The notes: generated by a model from the letters alone, not told the origin. A stretch of 64,000 nucleotides of DNA from Theocolax elegans (GCA_026168455.1 CM047429.1:36998066-37062065); one strand, 5' to 3'; positions 32,239 through 45,285 are shown, numbered from the stretch's first letter. A program made the numbers and translations.

Positions 32239-32286
<48 letters not shown>
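32139..32286. repeat. (AAT)n tract, interrupted
   Basis: About 148 bases of AAT repeat with several single-base losses (TATAATA). It lies between the 5' end of copy 2 and the broken copy 3. Confidence 0.95.
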
Positions 32287-33666
<1,380 letters not shown>

Positions 33667-35583
33667 CCGCGCGGGGTGTCCTGTCCCCGTATGCGGCGCG
33701 TCCCCCGGGTGGCGGATGGGGGAATGCTCGTCACTCTAGCGTGAAGGGTAGAGGTGAAATAAAATAATCTCCGTGGACCAAACAGTACAACCAGAAGTAT
33801 GAGCAAGCGAGATGAAAACATACTACCCCAAGCGGGCAACTCCAAACTAGGAGTGAATCCCGTCGTCGGTTCCGATCGGGTGAAAGCCCCGGTGGCCGGC
33901 GCTGGCCTCATGGATTTTGGGGGAGGCCACAAACCGCTTAGTTCTAACATCACGTCAGAGGCGGGGTCCTCGAAAGAAAACCCCCAACAGCAGCCGCTAT
34001 CCCAGATGCTGAGTCTTCCTTCTGCAAGCAGGTTACGAAGCGGTAGCGTTACCAGCATTGGTAGCGCCATCAGCGGCATCTCTGCCTATAGCAGAGAATC
34101 TCAAGAGGAGATAGAAGTGTTCCGTAAGGAATACGAGAAGGTGGAGAAGGCGCAGGAGGAGATCGACTCCACTTACGACCATCTGAAAAAAGAACTTCAG
34201 GCAATGTTGGCAGCTTGTGCAAAGCAGCCAAACATTTCCATGGTTGTCAAAACAGGGTTGAAAACAGTAGACGCTCTTGTACAAGAGCTCTACGGGAAAA
34301 CGAAGAAGATGTCTTTAGCAGTCGATGATTACAAGTGCCAAGTCGAGGATTATCGAGTTGGCCACGAGAATCGTCGGCGGCCTAAGAGAAGAGGCATCAT
34401 TGCTAAAGCCGTCATCGCGGCTACAGCCAAGATACAGGCTCAAAAGAGGAGTAGGGAGGGCCCTCAAAGCCCACCCGAGGCCTCTAAAACCCGTAAGAAG
34501 AAGAAACCTCGCAAGGAGGTGCCACCACCTGGTAAGGACAAGGAGCAATCCAAGTCCAAGCCTGTGGTGGAAAAGAAGAAGCCGACGGTTAAGTCGGGAC
34601 AGGCGCCTCTTGACAGGAGAAAGCGCCAGAAGGCGCCGGTATCCACCCTGGTGGTCACAATCGCGAGGAACCGAACGTTTGCTGAAGTTCTGGGGAAGCT
34701 CCGAAAGGAAGTGAATCCGGACGACAGTGGCGCGCAGGTTCTAAGTGTGCGGCCCACAGGGCGGGGGGACGTCCTGCTTCGGCTAGGCAAAAAAACCGAT
34801 GCGGCAGTATTCGCGGAGAAAGTGCGTACTGCTACCCAAGGAATGGGAGAAGTTCGAGTCCGAGATCGAAGGGTTACCCTTGAGATCAGAGACCTGGACG
34901 CTCTCACAACGAGGGACGAAGTGGTGGCAGCCCTAAATAAAGTGCTTACTTCTTCGCCTGAGGGCCGAGAGGTGACGCTTTTGGGCCTAAACCGCAGTCA
35001 ACAGAAGACAGCCATCGTGAAGCTGGATCACGAGAGCGCTGACAAGCTGAAGTCGATGCGGCATCTCTGCGTCGGCTTCGTAAGCTGTCGCGTTCGGGAT
35101 CGAGTCTTGGTCGAGAGGTGCTATCGGTGCCTAGACTTCGGCCACACGAAACGGAATTGTAAGGGAGTGGACAGGTCCTCGTCGTGCTACAAGTGCGGCA
35201 AGCCTGGACACAACCTTAAGAATTGCAAGAGTGCTCCCCAATGTTTCCTTTGTCCTTCAAAGGGTGCTCAAGGAGTATCTCACATGGCGGGGTCCGGAGC
35301 CTGTGCCACCTTTAGGCGCGCGCTCGATACCGCCAGAAAGGCCGCTTCACGATAAGTGGCAGTCTCAACGTGGGAGGATAGAATAAGGAACGGATGACGC
35401 ATGTCACAAGACACGCCTCCCAGCTTGAAGTAATGTGAAAAACAGTTCCGGGCTGGGCAGGTGAAAGCGTTGGGTTTGGAGTTTTAGCCGGTAAGAATCC
35501 GGCACTGGCGACGAGTGCGGACCCTCGTCGTCGTCTTATGTAAGATTTCTCCAGTTTCCCACGAAAAAAAAAAAAAAAAAAAA

Positions 35584-35639
<56 letters not shown>

Positions 35640-35640
35640 T
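33667..35640 (+). mobile_element. ORF1-only retroposon, copy 4 (full length)
   Basis: It starts CCGCGCGGGGTGTCCTGTC right after the AAT tract, has a 132-base 5' UTR, ORF1 at 33799-35355 and a 3' UTR with the shared block at 35421-35456. It ends CCCACG, A-run (about 22), (AAT)n, with copy 5 starting at the next base. Together with copy 3 it forms an inverted repeat with arms of about 1.18 kb. Confidence 0.9.
33799..35355 (+). CDS. Intact R1-type ORF1 (Gag-like, 518 aa) without ORF2
   Basis: Same architecture as the copy-2 protein and, by eye, over 90% identical. The coiled coil is at about residues 98-140 and the basic region near 190-240 (ENRRRPKRRG, KTRKKKKPRK). The RRM-like part is at about 280-430, and zinc knuckles lie at about 441-454 (CYRCLDFGHTKRNC), 463-476 (CYKCGKPGHNLKNC) and 482-502. 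It differs by KPVVEKKK in place of SVAGKK and by Lys for Glu in knuckle two. The start ATG at 33799 is the first in the transcript-like leader. No RT or endonuclease frame follows, so mobility would need another element's enzymes. Confidence 0.87.
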   Translation: MSKRDENILPQAGNSKLGVNPVVGSDRVKAPVAGAGLMDFGGGHKPLSSNITSEAGSSKENPQQQPLSQMLSLPSASRLRSGSVTSIGSAISGISAYSRESQEEIEVFRKEYEKVEKAQEEIDSTYDHLKKELQAMLAACAKQPNISMVVKTGLKTVDALVQELYGKTKKMSLAVDDYKCQVEDYRVGHENRRRPKRRGIIAKAVIAATAKIQAQKRSREGPQSPPEASKTRKKKKPRKEVPPPGKDKEQSKSKPVVEKKKPTVKSGQAPLDRRKRQKAPVSTLVVTIARNRTFAEVLGKLRKEVNPDDSGAQVLSVRPTGRGDVLLRLGKKTDAAVFAEKVRTATQGMGEVRVRDRRVTLEIRDLDALTTRDEVVAALNKVLTSSPEGREVTLLGLNRSQQKTAIVKLDHESADKLKSMRHLCVGFVSCRVRDRVLVERCYRCLDFGHTKRNCKGVDRSSSCYKCGKPGHNLKNCKSAPQCFLCPSKGAQGVSHMAGSGACATFRRALDTARKAASR

Positions 35641-37559
35641 CCGCGCGGGGTGTCCTGTCCCCGTATGCGGCGCGTCCCCCGGGTGGCGGATGGGGGAATG
35701 CTCGTCACTCTAGCGTGAAGGGTAGAGGTGAAATAAAATAATCTCCGTGGACCAAACAGTACAACTAGAAGTATGAGCAAGCGAGATGAAAACATACTAC
35801 CCCAAGCGGGCAACTCCAAACTAGGAGTGAATCCCGTCGTCGGTTCCGATCGGGTGAAAGCCCCGGTGGCCGGCGCTGGCCTCATGGATTTTGGGGGAGG
35901 CCACAAACCGCTTAGTTCTAACATCACGTCAGAGGCGGGGTCCTCGAAAGAAAAACCCCCAACAGCAGCCGCTATCCCAGATGCTGAGTCTTCCTTCTGC
36001 AAGCAGGTTACGAAGCGGCAGCGTTACCAGCATTGGTAGCGCCATCAGCGGCATCTCTGCCTATAGCAGAGAATCTCAAGAGGAGATAGAAGTGTTCCGT
36101 AAGGAATACGAGAAGGTGGAGAAGGCGCAGGAGGAGATCGACTCCACTTACGACCATCTGAAAAAAGAACTTCAGGCAATGTTGGCAGCTTGTGCAAAGC
36201 AGCCGAACATTTCCATGGTCGTCAAAACAGGGTTGAAAACCGTAGACGCTCTTGTACAAGAGCTCTACGGGAAAACGAAGAAGATGTCTTTAGCAGTCGA
36301 TGATTACAAGTGCCAAATCGAGGATTATCGAGTTGGCCACGAGAATCGTCGGCGGCCTAAGAGAAGAGGCATCATTGCTAAAGCCGTCATCGCGGCCACA
36401 GCCAAGATACAGGCTCAAAAGAGGAGTAGGGAGGGCCCTCAAAGCCCACCCGAGGCCTCTAAAACCCCCGTAAGAAGAAGAAACCTCGCAAGGAGGTGCC
36501 ACCACCTGGTAAGGACAAGGAGCAATCCAAGTCCAAGCCTGTGGTGGAAAAGAAGAAGCCGACGGTTAAGTCGGGACAGGCGCCTCTTGACAGGAGAAAG
36601 CGCCAGAAGGCGCCGGTATGCACCCTGGTGGTCACAATCGCGAGGAACCGAACGTTTGCTGAAGTTCTGGGGAAGCTCCGAAAGGAAGTGAATCCGGACG
36701 ACAGTGGCGCGCAGGTTCTAAGTGTGCGGCCCACAGGGCGGGGGGACGTCCTGCTTCGGCTAGGCAAAAAAACCGATGCGGCAGTGTTCGCGGAGAAAGT
36801 GCGTACTGCTACCCAAGGAATGGGAGAAGTTCGAGTCCGAGATCGAAGGGTTACCCTTGAGATCAGAGACCTGGACGCTCTCACAACGAGGGACGAAGTG
36901 GTGGCAGCCCTAAATAAAGTGCTTACTTCTTCGCCTGAGGGCCGAGAGGTGACGCTTTTGGGCCTAAACCGCAGTCAACAGAAGACAGCCATCGTGAAGC
37001 TGGATCACGAGAGCGCTGACAAGCTGAAGTCGATGCGGCATCTCTGCGTCGGCTTCGTAAGCTGTCGCGTTCGGGATCGAGTCTTGGTCGAGAGGTGCTA
37101 TCGGTGTCTAGACTTCGGCCACACGAAACGGAATTGTAAGGGAGTGGACAGGTCCTCGTCGTGCTACAAGTGCGGCGAGCCTGGACACAACCTTAAGAAT
37201 TGCAAGAGCGCTCCCAAATGCTTTCTTTGTCCATCAAAGGATGCTGAGGGAGTGTCTCACGTGGCGGGGTCCGGAGCCTGTGCCACCTTTAGGCGCGCGC
37301 TCGATACCGCCAGAAAGGCCGCTTCACGATAAGTGGCAGTCTCATCGAGGGAGGAAAGAAGAAACAGGACCGACCGAATTGACGCATGTCACAAGACACG
37401 CCTCCCAGCTTGAAGTAATGTGAAAAACAGTTCCGGGCTGGGCAGGTGAAAGCGTTGGGTTTGGAGTTTTAGCCGGTAAGAATCCGGCACTGGCAACGAG
37501 TGCGGACCCTCGTCGTCGTCTTATGCAAGATTTCTCCAGTTTCCCACGAAAAAAAAAAA

Positions 37560-37607
<48 letters not shown>
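35641..37607 (+). mobile_element. ORF1-only retroposon, copy 5 (full length, frameshifted ORF)
   Basis: It lies in direct orientation 1974 bases after copy 4, starts at the same CCGCGCGGGG and ends with A-run plus (AAT)n (37549-37607). It is nearly identical to copy 4 up to about 37140, then matches copy 2 in the last part of ORF1. The 3' UTR has a private segment near 37333-37380. Confidence 0.88.
35773..37332 (+). pseudogene. ORF1 of copy 5 with two compensating frameshifts
   Basis: Relative to copy 4, one A is added in the run at about 35952 and two C are added at about 36466. The net change is three bases, so the frame is restored for the last two-thirds (36496-37332). About 170 codons in the middle are read out of frame unless a shorter protein starts at the internal ATG at 36496. 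The zinc knuckles (CGEPGHN, SAPKCFLCPSKDAEGVSHVA) are of the copy-2 type. Confidence 0.8.
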
Positions 37608-37609
<2 letters not shown>

Positions 37610-37904
37610 GTAATAATTATGAAAATATAAATTATTTACATAAAATAACAACCAATAAATACAATTAATTAAATCTTATATGTTATAATATAATATCATA
37701 TAATATATATTCTTATCTAACAATAAATCTTATAATAAAAAAAAATAATTGAAAAAATAGAATTATACAATACAAATTATATAAAGATTAAATTAAATAT
37801 GAGTATTAATATAACAAGGATGTCAGAGTATTAAAAATACATAGATTTATTATAAATATTATACTATACAAATATTAGAAAATGTAACAAATTTGAAGTA
37901 CAAG
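37608..37904. other. AT-rich sequence, nothing recognised
   Basis: No open frame or repeat family is visible. Confidence 0.6.
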
Positions 37905-38285
37905 TCAGAAAAAGTCCTTTTATACCCAATTGTGTATGAATTAGCAGGCTGAGATGGGCAACTCGCGTCCGGAAGTCCGACTGGGAAGCACTATCGATGC
38001 CGATGTGTGCATGTGCAGTATGTGTACAACGAATGACATGTGCGTTACGCACAGCATAATTAGCCAGCGTTTTGTTAAGTTTTGATAGTGTTTAAGCCAT
38101 ACCTGCGAGCAGGAAATTCTACTTTCCTCTGTGGGTTTCACGGCATTGTAGTGGGTTATTGTAAAATAATTGCATCACTGTAATTGCCAGTGAAATGTTT
38201 TCTGTAGGAATTCTGTATTATATGCAATAACTTGTACCATATGTGATTTATATGTAATTCTGGTTAAATAAATAAATAAATAAAC
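37905..38285 (+). mobile_element. Possible LINE or SINE 3' part with (AAAT)n tail
   Basis: A moderately GC-rich segment ends TAATTCTGGTTAAATAAATA, AATAAATAAA at about 38255-38285. Such a tetranucleotide tail is typical of some non-LTR retrotransposons. No coding motif is recognised, so the class is uncertain. Confidence 0.35.
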
Positions 38286-38633
38286 TGAACATTTAGTAAA
38301 AAAATCTTTATAAAAAGGTAAAGAAAATGTAAATGTAGAAGATCGAAGGTTTAAAGTAGTTTATCTTTCTACTTATTCGAAAAACTAATATTTCGCAATC
38401 TTCCATTAATAGTCATATCAATAAAATAATGTGGATATTTATTGTCACATAGACAGTTTACAATAATAATGTTTTGTTTTAAAAAGTTTGTGTATATTTA
38501 CTTTTGAGTTTTCCGTATGGTTGCAAGTAAAATTCAGTAAACTGGTTGAATTTCTCGGTTTTCTATACTAGTTTTAATATTTCAAACCACGTCATGACCC
38601 TCAGAGATGATTCCCAAAAAATTTTGACTTATC

Positions 38634-40300
38634 ATGGAGAGTAATCACTTACAATTGAACAACTGTATCCGATCTACAAAGGACCAGCCTCATAGGGCAG
38701 GAAATTTCTTTTTTAAGACAACTTTCAATTACGGACATAAGACTAAGGAATTCTTAAAGACTTGGACTCGACACAACATTAACTTTCAAAGTCAAACGCA
38801 AAACGAATTATTCTTCAAAACTACCGGATCAACGATATCTTACCATCGCACATTACTAATTCATTTAAAAATTATGTCAATTTAACATTTAGTAGTAATA
38901 CTTTTAGAAACTTTTTTAACCTTTGCTTGACACTTGAGGTACAACACATCCTAACATATTTGTAAGATAATTTTGTGTACTCAAAGTCGATATTGTCAGG
39001 TATATAACACCATCTGGTACTAACGTTTTTTTATGAAACCAATATTTTATAAAAACATATTATTTAAGCTAAGTAAAATTCTTGTGTCATAATAGACATC
39101 CTATAACTTTTTATACCAGTTTTTTAATTGGAATACAAAAAATCCTAGTGTGTCAAGTAAGGATTAAACATAAAATAAGTAAAATTAATAGAAATTCACT
39201 AAAAACTGAATGGAATAGTATTCAGATTCATATTTCCCTTTTTATGAATCATTTCAAATAGACTCAAGTGTACAATTTCAAATTGTAACGTAGACAAAAA
39301 ATTGTAGAAAACTTTTTTGATTTCAGTGAAATAAAAAGCAAACAAATTTTTGAAAAATTGCCTAACACTCATGATAAGAAGCTTAAAGTTTTATTACCAA
39401 ATAACTCTTATATCTTATCTAACCAATATCTTTTGCTATAATACCGAATGACGTATTAGATGTCGTATCATTAGGTTCTTCATACAACGTTAATAAACAA
39501 TTTTCACTGAATGTAGTTTTTCTTACGATCAAAAACGTAGAAAATAGTTTAGCCATAAAACAATATTCATAATATAATTGTTGATAATTTAAAAAGTGCT
39601 TTAAAAAACAAACTCACCGTTCACTATAAGACCGAATATTTGACAAAAAGTGAGATCTACAATAACTTTTTTAAGAAATAATCCGAAAATATTGTTTACT
39701 CACGCTGACAAAGACACCCTTACAGTATATTTAGACAAAGAAAAATATATTAAAAAAATTAACGTTTTATGAAGAGATGTGAATGTTTATAAAATTGTAA
39801 AAACAGACCCAAATAACAGTCTATCGTACACAATATTCTAAAACGATTAAATGACAATGAGTGATTACAAAACCATTATCATAATATCAACTGACTCAAA
39901 CTAACACTACTTTAGCAAAAACATACGGATTACCAAAAATACATATAAACAGAATATTCCTCTTCGACAGATTATCTCTATTATCAATAACCTGACTTTT
40001 TAGCGAAATTATTATACAGCGAACTAAAGCATTAGTACCAATTTCAAATTCACGTATAAATAATACTTTATATTTAAAAAATAAGCTTAATGTTATATTA
40101 TCATCAGAATTTGTGTAACTGTCTTTTTACGTTTATTTCTTATTTACTAATATTTCATGTACATCTGTTCTTGAAAGTCTAGACCGGCGTTATTTTCATA
40201 TTCAAAACAGGAATAAATTTTTTGATATAAATAAACCTTTTGATGAGATTCGTAGAATTGTTAAATTTTTATCAATGTTATAGCTTGTATAAAAATTAAG
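38634..40300 (+). pseudogene. Penelope-like element, reverse transcriptase pseudogene
   Basis: With several stops and frame changes, the plus strand gives ADKDTLTVYLDKEKYIKK-like sequence near 39710, then a nucleotide-spaced DVNVYKIVKTDPNN, YGLPKIH near 39924, a diverged segment, and LFTNISCTSVLESL near 40139. This order (ADKG..VIDKxxY, YGLPKIHK, SFDVxSLFTNIP) is characteristic of Penelope-like RTs. An N-terminal piece may be the frame 38634-38882. No open frame remains, and the catalytic YxDD region was not identified. Confidence 0.6.
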
Positions 40301-41049
40301 GTAAATTTGTATCTATATTTCACTTAAACGTAACTCTTAAACATTTTAAACTATTTAACAAAACAAAGTTCAAATAATAGCTCTTGAATTTAGTTTCTTT
40401 CTTGTTTTTAGATAAAAATTATAGTTTAAATAAAACTTAAGTTATTTTGATTGGCGTAATTATTTCTCCCCTAGGTTTTAAAATGTCGAATATCTTTGTC
40501 CCTTTTGGCTTTACCCTATTGTAGAAAACTCTGAAACACAAGTCTTCTTATTTGGACTTGAGTATAATATTCCTCAGTTTCACCCTACTTGTAAGTTTGT
40601 TTCTATGTATGTATGTTCATCGACAAGCCCGCATAATAGCCACGCTAAAGTTGGATAGCGGAAAGAGGGCTAATATGAACAAAGAAGATTGGCGTACCAC
40701 ATGAAGCAGTAGCGAAGCAGCACATGGCTGCAGCAATTTACGGTCGTTTTTCCGAATCAAACAAGTTTAAATTAAACGAGGCACAATCTGCTCTTCGTTC
40801 ACTATATTTAGTGGAATTTCCCAGGACAGACCCTCGTTAAATAAAAACTATAAGCGCCTCCAGTTAGGAATCCTCAGTAAGAAACTGGAGATCTTACCTT
40901 AGACGCCTATCGCATGATGTACTACGATGCTAGCAAGATTTTATGCGGTTCTATATATAAAAGAAGATGACAATCTCTCTAGCAAGTGTAAAGAAATAGT
41001 CATCTCCCTTTAGCAGTGGGAAAAACCTCCAGTCAGGTAAGATCCACAA
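40301..41049. other. Unassigned sequence with a GC-richer block at 40590-41040
   Basis: The block contains AGTAGCGAAGCAGCACATGG and other non-AT-rich sequence, and twice the phrase CTCCAGT(T/C)AGG (about 40859 and 41030). No gene or known element is recognised; it may be an old LTR or UTR fragment. Confidence 0.4.
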
Positions 41050-41204
41050 ATAAATGTATCTTACACATATTTTGGGTTTTAAAACTATTTTGGATGCTAT
41101 ACATATTTAGGGACTTCAATTTTTTTAGGGCTCTGTAAATAATTTGGAATTTATGCATCTTTAAGACTTATATATTTTTGGAGGCCTTAGACATAGGTCA
41201 GGTA
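41050..41204 (-). repeat. Decayed minisatellite, left part
   Basis: Irregular units such as ATATTTAGGGACTTCAATTT, TTTAGGGCTCTGTA and TTTTTGGAGGCCTTAGAC resemble the reverse complement of the AAGGCCCAAAATTTAT array at 17405-17755. The array resumes at 42935 after the inserted elements. Confidence 0.5.
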
Positions 41205-41206
41205 TA

Positions 41207-41552
41207 CAGGGTGGGCCATTTTAATGGATCCATTATTTTAATGGGTTGTTGAGTTGTTGAGTTATTCTGCTTTGAGGTTATTAATAGCAACCACAGTACT
41301 TTTTAGCATTTGACCTTGCAATGACGGGCGTAGAATTTTCCGCTTTTTCCGAATCCCGTGTCAAAAATAGGGGTTCCCATTTAAAAGAAAAAGTTGACCT
41401 CCAGATGACCTTGAAAGTAAAGTTCAAGGTCAAAACCAATTGCACCGACATATTGCCCCCTTTGACCTGGACAACTTTTGTAGGAACAATTTTTTTGGTT
41501 AACGATTATTTTGGAAGTTATTTGGGTGGATCCATTAAAATCGCCCACCCTG
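41207..41552. mobile_element. 346-bp MITE with TIRs and TA target duplication
   Basis: The left end CAGGGTGGGCCATTTTAATG is followed by GATCCA. The right end, read in reverse, gives CAGGGTGGGCGATTTTAATG and then GATCCA. TA flanks both ends (41205-41206, 41553-41554). The CAGGGTG terminus and TA duplication fit a mariner/Tc1-type non-autonomous element. Confidence 0.85.
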
Positions 41553-41557
41553 TATAT

Positions 41558-42932
41558 ATATATGGGAGATTCCATGTGAAGTGATCCAGTTAAAAAATAG
41601 AATTTTGTTTTAATGTATGGAATCAGTAAAAAACTACTTGAATAGAGTGTAGCTAAATTTTTAGACCTGAATTTCAATTAGTACCAGAGTTGTAGCCAAT
41701 CAGAAAGTCGAATTTTTTGAAAAAATTGACTTTTTGGCCATGTGTATCACTTAATAACTCAAAATTTAACAATTTTTTCTTATACACATTAAATTTGAAA
41801 AAGTTTATTAATTTCAAGAAGAATCAGTTCAAATATTTCATTTATTTTATTTTAAAACTTTGAATATAGTTATAATCAATAAAAACCTTTATAGTAAAAA
41901 AAAGGGTTGTACGATCAAAAATATTTTATCCATCCAAAAATCTAATTCATCGATGATTAATTACCTTCAAAAAAATGCAAAGTTTGAGTGCGGCAGAGCA
42001 TTTTAGACAAAGTTATGGTGTTTTTAGTCAAATTTCTTAAAAAGAGAGAGCGAATGCGTTTTATGAAAAAAACAGAGTAACCGTATACTTGCATTCAATC
42101 AATATGGCACTATTATTCCTCAATATTACTAAAATATACTATTTATTGTTAATTACTGATACTTTTATTTAGTTGTTATTAAGTCTGATACTTTTAGTTA
42201 TACCTGTTATATAATTGGATTTATTGGAATTATAAAAAGTTTTAGGTATTTATCCAATTATATAACAGGTATAACTGCTTATACCTACTGCTTTGTGTTT
42301 GTAAGCAGCTTAGAGATTGAAAAGTATCAGTAACTAACATTACATAGTATATTTTAGGATTATTGAAGAATAATAGTGCCATGTTGTTTGAATGCAAGTA
42401 TACGGTTACTCTGTTTTTTTCATAAAATGCATTTACTCTCTTTTTTTAAGAAATTTGCCTAAAAACACCATAACTTTGTCTGAAATGCTCTGCCGCACTC
42501 AAACTTTGCACCATTTTGAAGATAATTAATCATCGATGAATTAGATTCTTGGATGGATAAAATATTTTTGATCGTACAACCCTTTTTTTTACTATAAAGG
42601 TTTTTATTGATTATAACTATATTCAAAGTTTAAAAATAATATAAATGAAATATTTCAACTGATTCTTCTTGAAATTAATAAACTTTTACAAATTTAATGT
42701 ATATAAGAAAAAATTGTTAGATTTTGAGTTATTAAGTGATAAACATGGCCAATAAGTCAATTTTTTCAAAAAATTCTATTTTTTGATTGGCTACAACTCT
42801 GGTACTAATTGAAATTCAGGTCTAAAAATTTAGCTACACTCTATTCAAGTAGTTTTTTACTGATTCCATACATTAAAACAAAATTCTATTTTTTAACTGG
42901 ATCACTTCACATGGAATCTCCCATATATATTA
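41558..42932. mobile_element. Foldback element, 1.37 kb, arms over 600 bp
   Basis: From ATATATGGGAGATTCCATGT inwards, the left arm (41558 to about 42215) is the reverse complement of the right arm (about 42275-42932) with scattered mismatches. The centre contains ATAACAGG repeats. The ends share GGG..ATT.CA.GT.AAGTG.TCC with repeat family B. It is non-coding. A related arm fragment lies at 48165-48405. Confidence 0.9.
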
Positions 42933-42934
42933 AT

Positions 42935-43165
42935 TTAACTCTTATACTTTATGGGCCCTACACATATTTTAGATTTATAATTTGGGGTTCTATTTTAATT
43001 TTAGGTTTATGTATATTTGGGGTATATATATATATATATATTTGGTCTTAAACTTATTTTTAACCAATATACTTATTTTGAATTCTATAAAAATATTATA
43101 GGCCTTATATTTAATTTGGGCCCTTATAGACATATTTAGGCCTTATGCTTATTTTGGAATTAAGT
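42935..43165 (-). repeat. Decayed minisatellite, right part
   Basis: Units such as TAATTTGGGCCCTTATAGAC, ATATTTAGGCCTTATGCTTA and TATAGGCCTTATATTTAATT are related in reverse to the 17405-17755 minisatellite. A (TA)n run lies at 43022-43042. Confidence 0.5.
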
Positions 43166-43661
43166 AAGTACGTTACGATACTAGTGCGGAAATAAAGATT
43201 TCATTTGGATTAGAACACTTCTTTCAGGTGTAAACGTTTCACAAGACGACGTCATTAATAAATTACTAATTTAATATTTTTATCGTAATAAAAAATATTT
43301 CGTTTATATACTATGAAATAACACAAATTAGCCTATCTATTTTGCAAACAAAATTTGTGTACCCTTTCCATTTAAAATATCGGAAAGTTACAAAAAACTG
43401 TTTTTTTTATATTCCCATGCGGGTGATGCGACAGTCCCATCTTGTCCGCTTGACTCGTCTGACCCGGTTCGCGTATACTGTGTGTAGTACGTATTTCTCT
43501 CTCACTCGTACCGCTCTAGACTAACCTACTAGCTGAAAGTTTGTGTGACCATCAATATCGTATACAGTACAAATTGAATATTAGGTACGCTTGAATTGTT
43601 CTTAGTAATCTTCAGTTATCGTTAACGTAGGGCTCGTCCGTGCTTTTCTTGTATGTTTCAG

Positions 43662-43792
43662 GAGCGATATACGAGGACTACGACGTACAATGCATATAAG
43701 ACTTCTACATAGCTGATTCTGACTAACAATAAGATTTCATCATGAGCATCACAATTAACTTTGAGAGTTATTATACTACAATCGAATACCAG
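43662..43792 (+). other. Possible host exon with short coding start
   Basis: The pyrimidine-rich acceptor TGTATGTTTCAG precedes GAGCGATATACGAGG, and CAG|GTAATA could be a donor at 43792. Within it, an ATG at 43742 opens 17 codons (MSITINFESYYTTIEYQ) ending exactly at the donor in phase 0. The flanking 43400-43740 is less AT-rich than its surroundings. Without a partner exon this is only a candidate 5' exon. Confidence 0.25.
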
Positions 43793-44205
43793 GTAATACT
43801 TCTTTAACTATTTATGTTATATTTTGGTTTTTTAAGCGATCTTGTAGGGCAATTCATAGGATGTTGAATAAATTTAACACCTTTTTTTTAACTAAAAATT
43901 GCGACATTTCCTCTAATTATATTTTCAGACCTCTTCTGGCACTAATTTATTAACAGAGACACAAATATTAATTTCAAAATTGAACATGAACAACGAGAAA
44001 TAATTTTTTATATAATTACACAAAAAACGCAATAATTACCAATATTGAAAATAAGTTAAGCTCAACATCGAGCCATGTCAAATCGGACTAACCGTTACTA
44101 ATAAACATATAGAGTATCTAACACTCTTACAATTTACCAAGAAATTAACAGATGATTAGTATATACATACGAATATACGTATATATACTGAATGTGAATA
44201 ATTTT
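43793..44205. other. AT-rich sequence, nothing recognised
   Basis: It would be intronic if the preceding exon is real. Confidence 0.5.
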
Positions 44206-44716
44206 AACAGCCGTTACAGTATGTTCTTATACAAGTAATTTAAACTCATTGTGCCTTCTTTTTTATTTAGTGCGTTTTTATGACTATTTATAAAAATCAT
44301 TTCAGAAATTAGCCGTTTTTTACGTACATTTTCTTTGTCTAATATTTGGACATTTTCAAAATCAAATTGATGGTTTGTATTCTTCATGTGTATAGATACT
44401 ACTGATTCAGTATTAGTGATTTTTTATGTTCAGAAATTCTATCTTTTAACATTCGCTTTGTTTCGCCTATGTAAATCGATTGACAATTTTTACAATTAAA
44501 CTTATATACTACACCACATGTATTTAACTTGCTACTAGAATCTTTACCTAATTTTATTACGGAATTTAACTTATTTTCGATTTTTGGGATAATTGCTATA
44601 TTGTACTTTTTTAACAATCTACTAATATTTTTGTGAAACTCTGTATGATATGGTAAGGGTAAGACTGTAATTACTCGTTTTTTATTTTGTAATAAAAATA
44701 GCTTGAAAAAACTCAC
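44206..44716 (-). pseudogene. Penelope-like element, C-terminal GIY-YIG endonuclease
   Basis: The frame starting at 44716 carries CGVVYKFNCKNCQSIYIGET and then KRMLKDRISEHKKSL, i.e. the GIY-YIG core with the two cysteines typical of Penelope-like elements, the Arg and the EH pair. A frameshift near 44405 leads to SVVSIHMKNTNHQFDFENVQ and RKKRLISEMIFINSHKNALN, the usual C-terminal tail, which ends at a stop near 44206. The upstream RT part is missing, replaced by a repeat-B fragment. GIY-YIG endonuclease is thought to cut the target for priming. Confidence 0.8.
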
Positions 44717-44820
44717 ATTTTGAGGTTAAAATAAATTTTGAACAAATAAAATGCAGTGTCTAAATATGTTTTTCTGATTTCTGAAAAAAATTATATTACT
44801 TTTAACCATGTTTCATTGCA
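44717..44820 (+). repeat. Repeat family B fragment
   Basis: AAAACTCACATTTTGAGGTT, then ACAAATAAAATGCAGTGTC and TTTCTGATTTCTGAAAAA, match the middle of the copy at 60870-61310. Confidence 0.5.
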
Positions 44821-44849
44821 AATATCATAAGTCTACATTTATATCTCGT

Positions 44850-45130
44850 AGCAAAACAACAATTGCGCCTACTTTTAAATTTAACTTACATGCAGGTAAA
44901 TCATTAGACGTTGAAGTATTTAAAAATTCAGTAGGTAAAATCCTCATCTTTTGCCGAATAAGTACATAAATATTCCTTGAAATTTCCTTCTGAGTTTAAT
45001 AAAACAAAATAATATGTTCTGCACCGTATGATTTGCTTTAAGAGATGACCCAAAAATTTCTTTAATGATATTACAATTAGAAATAAGTTAATTCGGAATT
45101 ACGATAACTTCATTGATCTTTTCAAAATTA
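44850..45130 (-). pseudogene. Helitron helicase fragment
   Basis: The sequence (ACAATTGCGCCTACTTTTAA, then AATTCAGTAGGTAAAATCCT) matches 10540-10800 of the autonomous Helitron at moderate divergence, in the same minus orientation. It is a piece of the helicase C-terminal half with broken frame. Confidence 0.6.
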
Positions 45131-45194
45131 CTTGAAGAATGCCCATTTCTTGTTTTTTTTTATTATTTTAACGTCGCTCTTTTTATGCTCTCAA

Positions 45195-45285
45195 ATTTAT
45201 ATATATATATATATGTTGATTCCTAAAATTTTAGACATGGCGGCGGCGAAATATTTATATAATATAGAGAGAGATATACACGCTA
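45195..45285 (-). mobile_element. Helitron left end, minus orientation
   Basis: GGCGGCGGCGAAATATTTAT followed by ATAATATAGAGAGA is the reverse complement of the left end at 4214 and 48416. Together with the helicase fragment at 44850 it marks another Helitron relic. Confidence 0.5.
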
